Shown here piece after piece: positions 5,560 to 10,710 of a DNA stretch of 10,710 bases (position 1 is its first letter; the number at the start of each line of letters is the position of its first letter). The position numbers and the translations under genes were made by a program. The notes under the pieces were generated by a model. It did no database searches. It was not told the origin of the DNA and worked only from the letters and a program-made list of their open reading frames with translations. The stretch comes from Nanobdellati archaeon (GTDB taxonomy: Archaea > EX4484-52 > JAADEF01). Location: positions 1 to 10,710 of the forward strand of contig WAOB01000073.1 in the NCBI GenBank assembly GCA_015521505.1. The letters are read 5' to 3'.

Positions 5560-8500
5560 ATGCCTATGTATAAAATACAACAGGTTAAAGATTTTCCTTT
5601 TGTAATTTATGAAAATTTGTGTCCAGTTTGTGGTAAAGGAATATCTATAGAAGAGATTATAAACAAAAGATGTAATATTAAGAATATTGATTTTGATAAA
5701 ATAGGGTCGCACATAGATAATGAATATAAAGAATTTGAAACATATTTTAAAGATAAGACAGGTAAAACTCTGAGAGCAATACAGGTATTGTGGAGTAAGA
5801 GAGTTCTTGGAAATAAGAGCTTTTCTATAGAATCCCCTACTGGAACAGGTAAAACACTCTTTGGAATTTCAATGGCAGCATTTTTTTCCAAAAAGAACAA
5901 GAAATCTTACATTATAGTACCTACGACATCTCTTTTAGAACAGGTTGTGTTGAGATTCAATCAATATTTTAATGATGTAAAAATTCTTTACTATCACAAA
6001 GATATGAAAAAAACCGAAAAAGAGGAGTTTCTTAATAAGTTACAAAACAGGGAATATGATGTTCTTATAACTACTGCTGCTTTTTTATCTAAATCTTATT
6101 CTTATTTAGAAGGCAAGGTCTTTGATTTTGTCTTTGTTGATGATTTGGATGCTGTCTTAAAAGCATCAAGGAACGTTGATAGGATTTTAAAACTTATAGG
6201 TTTTAAAGAAGAAGAGATTAGAAAGCGAAAAGTTTTGTATGATAATAAGAAGGGTATTTTGGTTATCTCTACTGCAACAACAAAACAAGGAAGGGCCTCT
6301 TTGTTATTTAGATCTCTTTTAGGGTTTGATGTGAGTCAATCATACCATACTGTTAGAAATGTAGATGATTATTATTTTTATGATGGCAATCTTGAAAAAA
6401 GAATATTAGAAGATGTTAAAATGCTTGGAAAAGGAGGATTAATTTTTACACAGACAGAAGAACAAGCACAGGAATTATGGGAAAAATTTATAAATGCAGA
6501 CATTAAAGCGGGTCTTGTTGTAGGCAATAAAGAAAGCGACTTAGAGAAATTTATCAATGATGAGTTAGATATCCTTATAGGAATAGGCGTGAGCTATGGT
6601 AAGCTTGTGAGAGGTTTGGATTTGCCTAAGAAGATTAGGTATGCTTTATTTTATAGGGTTCCTGGGTTTAAGATTTATCTTAAAGATATTGAGAATTTAT
6701 CAGATAGAGTAGTTGTTATGTTAATAAATTCTTTTAGAGAACATCCATTGATTAAGGATAGATATTATTCCATAATTAATGATATCACAAAATCTAAGGA
6801 ACTCTTAGAAGAGATATTCAAGAATAAAGAGTTTTCTTATGCGAGACAAGGAATAGTAATCAAGGAAGACCATATATTTTTTCCAGATATACGAACTTAT
6901 ATTCAAGCAAGTGGTAGAACCTCTAGGATGTATTCTGCAGGCATTACTAAAGGATTGAGTATTGTTTATGATGAAAAGGAATATATCGATGCGTTGGTTT
7001 ATAGAGCATATTGGTATGATATAGAATTTAAAGAACGCTCTTTGGATGCTATTGAAAAAACATTGGAAGAGGTGGATAGGACAAGAGAAGAAATCGATAA
7101 AGTAAGAGAGAGCGAGGAAATAATACAACCCGTTCTTTTTATTGTTGAATCTCCTACTAAAGCAAAACAGATTTCACGATTTTATGGAAAACCTGCAGTT
7201 AATGTTTATGGAAATCAAGTATTTTATGAGATATCAACTGGAAAGTATTTATTGATAATTACGGCATCTTTAGGACATGTTGTTGACTTGATATCCAAAG
7301 AATATCTTTATGGAGTGGAAGTCATTCAAGATAGTAAGTTAGTAATACCCCATTACGGTACAATAAAAAAATGTAAAGATTGTATGCAACAATATGTCGA
7401 TATTAAACCTAAGAATTGTTTATGTAGAAATGTTTCTGATTCAAAAGACATTATTTTTAATATTTATTCTCTTTCTTCAGATGTTTCTGCAGTTGTTTTA
7501 GCAACAGATCCTGATAATGAAGGTGAAAAAATAAGTTGGGATATAGGTAATTTCTCAAGTTTGAGATCAAACATCTATAGGGCAGAGTTTCATGAGGTTA
7601 CTAAAAAGGCAATCGATGAAGCATTAGAAAACTTGAAAGATATAAATGAAAATTTGGTTAAATCTCAAATTGTTAGAAGGGTTGAAGACAGGTGGATTGG
7701 TTATAAATTGAGCAGTATTTTGCAAAAAACATTCAACAATAAAAACCTTTCTGCTGGCAGAGTACAAACTCCTGTATTGGGATGGGTTATTGACAGATTC
7801 TATAAAAACAAAGAGAAAACAGAGGTTTATTATGTTAATATTAATGACAAGATCATAGAATTAGGAGAAAAAATTAACGATCTTAAAGATAAGATAAATG
7901 GAGATGTTGAAGTAGTTATTAAATTTCTCTCTTCTGAAGAAAGAGAAAAAAGGCCTTTACCCCCTTACACTACAGACGAGGTTCTGCGGGATATTAATAG
8001 GTTATTGAAAATACCTTCTAATGAAGGTATGAGAATATTACAAACTTTGTTTGAAAATGGTTTGATAACCTATCACAGGACTGATTCAACGAGAGTAAGT
8101 GAGAAAGGTATGGTGATTGCTAGAACATATTTAGGTAACGATTTTCATCCGAGAAGTTGGGAGATAACAGAAGGGGCTCATGAGTGTATAAGACCAACCA
8201 GACCTGTAAGTAGGGCAGATTTAATTGCTATGATAAAGGAAAATACCTTGACTTTATCTGATTCTTTGAGAAGGGAGCATCTTGCGGTGTATGATTTAAT
8301 ATTTAGAAGGTTTATGGCTTCTCAGGCAAAACCGTATAAGGAAAGAGTAGTTAATGTGGAGATAGATATAGGTGGTGTTAAGATAGAGAAAGAGATTGTT
8401 GTTAGATACGAGGGCAAGGCGTATGAGTTGTATCCTTATGTTGGTAGAGCAATCGAGTTGGAGGAAGGTAAATACAGAGGAAAGATTTTCATCAGAAAGA

Positions 8501-8817
8501 TTTCTAAATATCCTCTCTATACCGAATCAGATATTATTGGGTTGATGAAAGAAAAAGGTATTGGTAGACCAAGCACTTATGCGACAATATTGCAGAAACT
8601 TTACAAGAGGGGATATATTGTGAGAAAAAATAATAGAGTTGTTCCTACAAAAAGAGGTATTGAGGTGTATACTTTCCTCGTAGAGAATTATGAAAAATTT
8701 GTTTCAGAAGAAACGACAAGAGAGATGGAAGAGATCATGGACAAGATTGAGAAAGGCGAGGAAAATTACTTGAATGTTTTGTTTGATTTATATAAGGAGA
8801 TAGATAAGATAAAATGA
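5560..8817 (+). CDS. rgy: Reverse gyrase (helicase-like + type IA topoisomerase)
   Basis: It introduces positive supercoils into DNA using ATP, and its gene is a hallmark of hyperthermophiles. At 1085 residues it is full length and unsplit. In order: N-terminal zinc finger (C21, C24, C38; no obvious fourth Cys); Walker A SPTGTGKT at 92-99; VDDLDAVLKASRNVDRIL at 193-210; STAT at 237-240; second RecA fold with YGKLVRGLDLP (346-356) and YIQASGRTSR (447-456). The topoisomerase half follows: IVESPTKAK at 528-536 with Toprim Glu530; a second zinc site CKDC...CLC (C605, C608, C620, C622); DPDNEGEK at 650-657 (metal-binding Asp/Glu); RWIGYKLS at 711-718; LSAGRVQTPVLGW at 730-742; catalytic Tyr838 in GLITYHRTDS; and GIGRPSTYA at 1000-1008. 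All catalytic residues are intact. Met3 (ATG 5566) is an alternative start; neither ATG has a clear ribosome site. Confidence 0.97.
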   Translation: MPMYKIQQVKDFPFVIYENLCPVCGKGISIEEIINKRCNIKNIDFDKIGSHIDNEYKEFETYFKDKTGKTLRAIQVLWSKRVLGNKSFSIESPTGTGKTLFGISMAAFFSKKNKKSYIIVPTTSLLEQVVLRFNQYFNDVKILYYHKDMKKTEKEEFLNKLQNREYDVLITTAAFLSKSYSYLEGKVFDFVFVDDLDAVLKASRNVDRILKLIGFKEEEIRKRKVLYDNKKGILVISTATTKQGRASLLFRSLLGFDVSQSYHTVRNVDDYYFYDGNLEKRILEDVKMLGKGGLIFTQTEEQAQELWEKFINADIKAGLVVGNKESDLEKFINDELDILIGIGVSYGKLVRGLDLPKKIRYALFYRVPGFKIYLKDIENLSDRVVVMLINSFREHPLIKDRYYSIINDITKSKELLEEIFKNKEFSYARQGIVIKEDHIFFPDIRTYIQASGRTSRMYSAGITKGLSIVYDEKEYIDALVYRAYWYDIEFKERSLDAIEKTLEEVDRTREEIDKVRESEEIIQPVLFIVESPTKAKQISRFYGKPAVNVYGNQVFYEISTGKYLLIITASLGHVVDLISKEYLYGVEVIQDSKLVIPHYGTIKKCKDCMQQYVDIKPKNCLCRNVSDSKDIIFNIYSLSSDVSAVVLATDPDNEGEKISWDIGNFSSLRSNIYRAEFHEVTKKAIDEALENLKDINENLVKSQIVRRVEDRWIGYKLSSILQKTFNNKNLSAGRVQTPVLGWVIDRFYKNKEKTEVYYVNINDKIIELGEKINDLKDKINGDVEVVIKFLSSEEREKRPLPPYTTDEVLRDINRLLKIPSNEGMRILQTLFENGLITYHRTDSTRVSEKGMVIARTYLGNDFHPRSWEITEGAHECIRPTRPVSRADLIAMIKENTLTLSDSLRREHLAVYDLIFRRFMASQAKPYKERVVNVEIDIGGVKIEKEIVVRYEGKAYELYPYVGRAIELEEGKYRGKIFIRKISKYPLYTESDIIGLMKEKGIGRPSTYATILQKLYKRGYIVRKNNRVVPTKRGIEVYTFLVENYEKFVSEETTREMEEIMDKIEKGEENYLNVLFDLYKEIDKIK

Positions 8818-8845
8818 ATCTGCATGGTTAATATTTTTACCCACC

Positions 8846-8901
8846 TATATAAAATATTTAAAAATCTTTTCTCACAAAATAATCTTATTATTTAAGGTGA
8901 T
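8846..8901 (+). promoter_or_regulatory. Promoter and ribosome binding site of the long fibre gene
   Basis: The 89-base gap after reverse gyrase holds TATATAAAA (8846-8854) and TATTTAAAAA (8855-8864). From the second box a start near 8886 is expected, giving a leader of about 21 bases. AGGTGAT at 8895-8901 ends five bases before the ATG at 8907, the best ribosome binding site in the window. A short T-run at 8834-8837 might help end the reverse gyrase transcript. The fibre gene therefore has its own strong promoter and initiation signals. Confidence 0.6.
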
Positions 8902-8906
8902 TCCTA

Positions 8907-10710
8907 ATGAAAACAAAACTCCACTCCACTCCACGTACGAGTTTAACAACCAATCACAAGGAGGGGAGTGGAGAAGAGATAAGTAATGAGACAACAAGGA
9001 GAGGAAAGATAAGAAATAACAACAACATCGAGAGGAGAGGAGAGGGACAAGTAATAAGATATAATATCTTAGGAATGAAAGAGAAGACAAAATATAATGC
9101 TACATGCTCAAATTCCTATAATACTTCCCAACACTCAAATGAAGAGAGTATAAGAGGCACATCTCCACTTAACGATATTACATACCAACAGATAAACCAA
9201 CTACACACCAACCCTCCTCTATATTCTAACAACTCCTTCCATCTACTAAAATCCTCAACAAAACTACTAACTATATTATCCCTAACCTTCCTACTCTTAA
9301 CATCTTCCCTACTTCTAATCTCTTATCAAAACAAAGTAGATTTCACAAAAGCTTGGATTCCTTTAAACCAAATAGCCATAAGTTATACCAACCCTTCAAA
9401 TATACTAGGAAACAACAACAAAATAGACACCATCTTCTTAGATGTAACTTTACAAAACATCTCAGATACTTATGGTTTAGTATCTTCAAGTGTTTTAAAC
9501 ATAGGCGGTATTAACTCAGCTAGCAGTATAATATCATCAGGAAAAATCTTTGGTAGTAATGGTTTGGAGATAAGTAAGGGAGATATAAACTTATCAGGAA
9601 TATTATACGTAAACACAACAACGGGTAATGTTGGTATTGGAACGAGTGATCCTAAGACATTGTTGTATATTAAAAAATTGCCAGTTAATTATTCCTTTGG
9701 AATTTATGGATCACCTCAACAAAATCGATATGGAGAGTATCTCCATAATTACATTATAGGGTGGACATCAGATATAGGAGCAGGAGAAGAAGATCAATAC
9801 ATTGTTTTAGCACCTTACGGACCACCTAAAATTCCTTCTGCTCCTGGTAATGGATATCCTCCTGCAGGCATATCTGGTTTTTTATATATTTTCAGAGGAA
9901 CAGCTTCTTCCTGGAACAATAATGCAATATATTATGTATCTATACAGGTTGCATGGGATAGAACATACATATATTCTCATATTGTGTCTCCTGGTGCATT
10001 ATTCAAACCTTTAAAGTTTTATCATATTGAATATAATGGAAGAAATTATACTGCTTTAAAGGTAAGTGATATTTCTGTATCTTCCCAATTAATATCATTT
10101 ACAGGATATTGGTATAACGGAATTGACGGCATTAAGCCTTTCATAATACCCGTATCATCTGCAACAGAAGTCTCTCTTCTAACCGACAATAATGTTGTAG
10201 GAGCATATATAATAGAAGATAGGTCAACAGGTAATGTAGGCATCTCCACCACCTCACCACAAGCAAAACTCCACATCAAAGGCAAAGACACTTCTACTGG
10301 TTTGAGCTTATACACAGAAGGAGGAGATGTTAATTTATCTGGTGTAGTGTATGTTAATACGAGTAATAATATGTTATATAGAGATTCTAATTCACCCAGT
10401 AGTATTATAAAATATAAGATAAACGGAACAGACAGAGGATGGACTGGTTGGGCCTCTTGGATGAAGGGGGTTGGGATATATAATGATGTTTCCCGAGCTT
10501 TATTGGTAGTGGGAGATAATGGTAATGTAGGCATAGGCACCACCAACCCAACAGAAGCCCTCTATGTAGTAGGTAACATCTACGCAACAGGAACCATAAC
10601 CCAAGGTTCAGATATAAAACTAAAAACCAACTTAACATTACTAACAGGAGTTTTAGATAAAATATCCAAAATAAATGCTTACAAATACAAATGGAACAAC
10701 TTAGCCAAAA
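8907..10710 (+). CDS. Membrane-anchored fibre-like protein with tail-fibre repeats and S74 chaperone, 3' end outside window
   Basis: The frame is open for 601 codons to the right edge. An in-frame TGA lies just upstream (8898-8900) and an ideal GGTGAT site fixes the ATG. Residues 1-115 are hydrophilic and low in complexity (Asn, Ser, Thr, Arg, Glu). Residues 119-140 (KLLTILSLTFLLLTSSLLLI) form one membrane anchor, and everything after should be outside. Then come GDINLSGILYVNTTTGNVGIGTSDP (split motif, 225-249), a Tyr/Gly/Pro-rich variable module (260-437), GNVGISTTSPQAKLHIKGK (442-460), GDVNLSGVVYVNT (473-485), a second variable part, GNVGIGTTNPTEALYVVGN (539-557), and the start of an S74 chaperone from Ser568 (SDIKLKTNLTLL, then YKYKWNN). 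Ser568 and Lys573 keep the self-cleavage spacing. Probably a trimeric surface fibre; a viral membrane fibre is possible. Base composition shifts sharply along the gene. Confidence 0.88.
   Translation, partial: MKTKLHSTPRTSLTTNHKEGSGEEISNETTRRGKIRNNNNIERRGEGQVIRYNILGMKEKTKYNATCSNSYNTSQHSNEESIRGTSPLNDITYQQINQLHTNPPLYSNNSFHLLKSSTKLLTILSLTFLLLTSSLLLISYQNKVDFTKAWIPLNQIAISYTNPSNILGNNNKIDTIFLDVTLQNISDTYGLVSSSVLNIGGINSASSIISSGKIFGSNGLEISKGDINLSGILYVNTTTGNVGIGTSDPKTLLYIKKLPVNYSFGIYGSPQQNRYGEYLHNYIIGWTSDIGAGEEDQYIVLAPYGPPKIPSAPGNGYPPAGISGFLYIFRGTASSWNNNAIYYVSIQVAWDRTYIYSHIVSPGALFKPLKFYHIEYNGRNYTALKVSDISVSSQLISFTGYWYNGIDGIKPFIIPVSSATEVSLLTDNNVVGAYIIEDRSTGNVGISTTSPQAKLHIKGKDTSTGLSLYTEGGDVNLSGVVYVNTSNNMLYRDSNSPSSIIKYKINGTDRGWTGWASWMKGVGIYNDVSRALLVVGDNGNVGIGTTNPTEALYVVGNIYATGTITQGSDIKLKTNLTLLTGVLDKISKINAYKYKWNNLAK
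8919..8973 (+). other. Possible mRNA hairpin at the 5' end of the fibre gene
   Basis: CTCCACTCC occurs twice in overlapping registers (8919-8927 and 8924-8932) and is the exact complement of GGAGTGGAG at 8965-8973. Either register would give a nine-pair, C/G-rich stem with a 32-37 base loop, starting 12 bases after the start codon. The right arm opens a purine-rich stretch reaching about 9047. A role in controlling translation is inference. Confidence 0.5.
9192..9335 (+). other. 144-base run with no G on the coding strand
   Basis: No G occurs from 9192 to 9335. The segment covers about residues 96-143 of the fibre, including its membrane anchor. It therefore contains no Val, Ala, Asp, Glu, Gly, Met, Trp or Arg; the helix is built from Leu, Ile, Ser, Thr and Phe using CTA, CTC, TTA, TCC, TCT and ACA codons. 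The flanks contain normal amounts of G. Confidence 0.9.
10233..10360 (+). repeat. Direct repeat, copy 2 (fibre module)
   Basis: Matches 23-150 in the same orientation and reading frame at 121 of 128 positions by eye. It encodes residues 443-484 or so of the long fibre. Both boundaries fall inside coding sequence: upstream the match ends at the NVGIS motif, and downstream it ends just after YVNT, where the two proteins diverge completely. Confidence 0.9.

Noticed and set aside
5607..7128. Minus-strand frames inside reverse gyrase
   Set aside because: They are shadows of a strongly conserved plus-strand gene.
8872..9090. Minus-strand reading frame of 72 residues rich in Leu and Ser
   Set aside because: It is the antisense of the purine-rich fibre 5' region and has no ribosome site; its composition follows from the skew of the real gene.
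23..10360. Diversity-generating retroelement with template and variable repeats
   Set aside because: The mismatches between copies are not confined to adenines, no reverse transcriptase or accessory gene is in the window, and both copies are inside fibre genes.
10046..10638. Two minus-strand frames opposite the fibre gene
   Set aside because: They are overlapped fully by the continuous plus-strand fibre frame with recognisable repeats and an S74 start; no own signals.
1..10710. Circular element with the two fibre segments being one gene across the ends
   Set aside because: Joining the right edge to the left edge in frame gives a stop codon within about 30 bases, and the S74 domain begun at 10608 does not continue at base 1.
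1..10710. tRNA, rRNA, CRISPR array or insertion sequence
   Set aside because: I found no cloverleaf in the gaps, no regularly spaced repeats and no transposase or terminal inverted repeats.

Overview
The window looks like the chromosome of a hyperthermophilic archaeon. Four things point that way: a full-length reverse gyrase, an archaea-type tRNA C56 ribose methylase (Trm56), TATA-like boxes ahead of genes, and GGTGAT-type ribosome binding sites matching the archaeal 16S 3' end. The DNA is AT-rich (about one third G+C by eye) and genes are tightly packed with overlapping ends. This, together with surface proteins ending in an endosialidase-type chaperone, would fit a DPANN/Nanoarchaeota-like lineage. 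That lineage call is inference and is not proved by the sequence.

Layout: (1) 2-820, the 3' part of a fibre-like protein with a C-terminal self-cleaving S74 chaperone. (2) 856-2140, two unrecognised six-helix membrane proteins in convergent orientation with overlapping 3' ends. (3) 2133-2654 minus, trm56, which shares an operon with the second membrane protein. (4) 2728-4108, a MinD/ParA-type ATPase followed by a small membrane-anchored, charged protein, apparently one operon. (5) 4105-4251 minus, a 48-residue gene with its own ribosome binding site, then a non-coding stretch ending in a 10+10 bp inverted repeat. (6) 4440-5504 minus, a divergent flavin-dependent thymidylate synthase. (7) 5560-8817, reverse gyrase. 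(8) 8907 to the right edge, a second, much longer fibre-like gene (601 codons visible) with a cytoplasmic low-complexity head, one membrane anchor, tail-fibre repeats and the beginning of another S74 chaperone.

The housekeeping core (tRNA modification, MinD, dTMP synthesis, DNA topology) is therefore flanked by two fibre genes in the same orientation. They share a 128-bp direct repeat about 95% identical, 10.2 kb apart. Both keep the Ser-x4-Lys arrangement used for autocleavage in phage tail-spike chaperones. The long fibre gene is a mosaic in base composition: a polypurine stretch near its 5' end, a 144-base run with no G at all across the membrane anchor, C-rich codons in the repeated modules and T-rich codons in the variable modules. 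The best candidate for something undescribed here is a family of membrane-anchored, self-processing, recombining surface fibres in an archaeon. The rest of the window looks like ordinary genes with some unusual details (ThyX signature, reverse gyrase zinc finger, interlocked divergent promoters).
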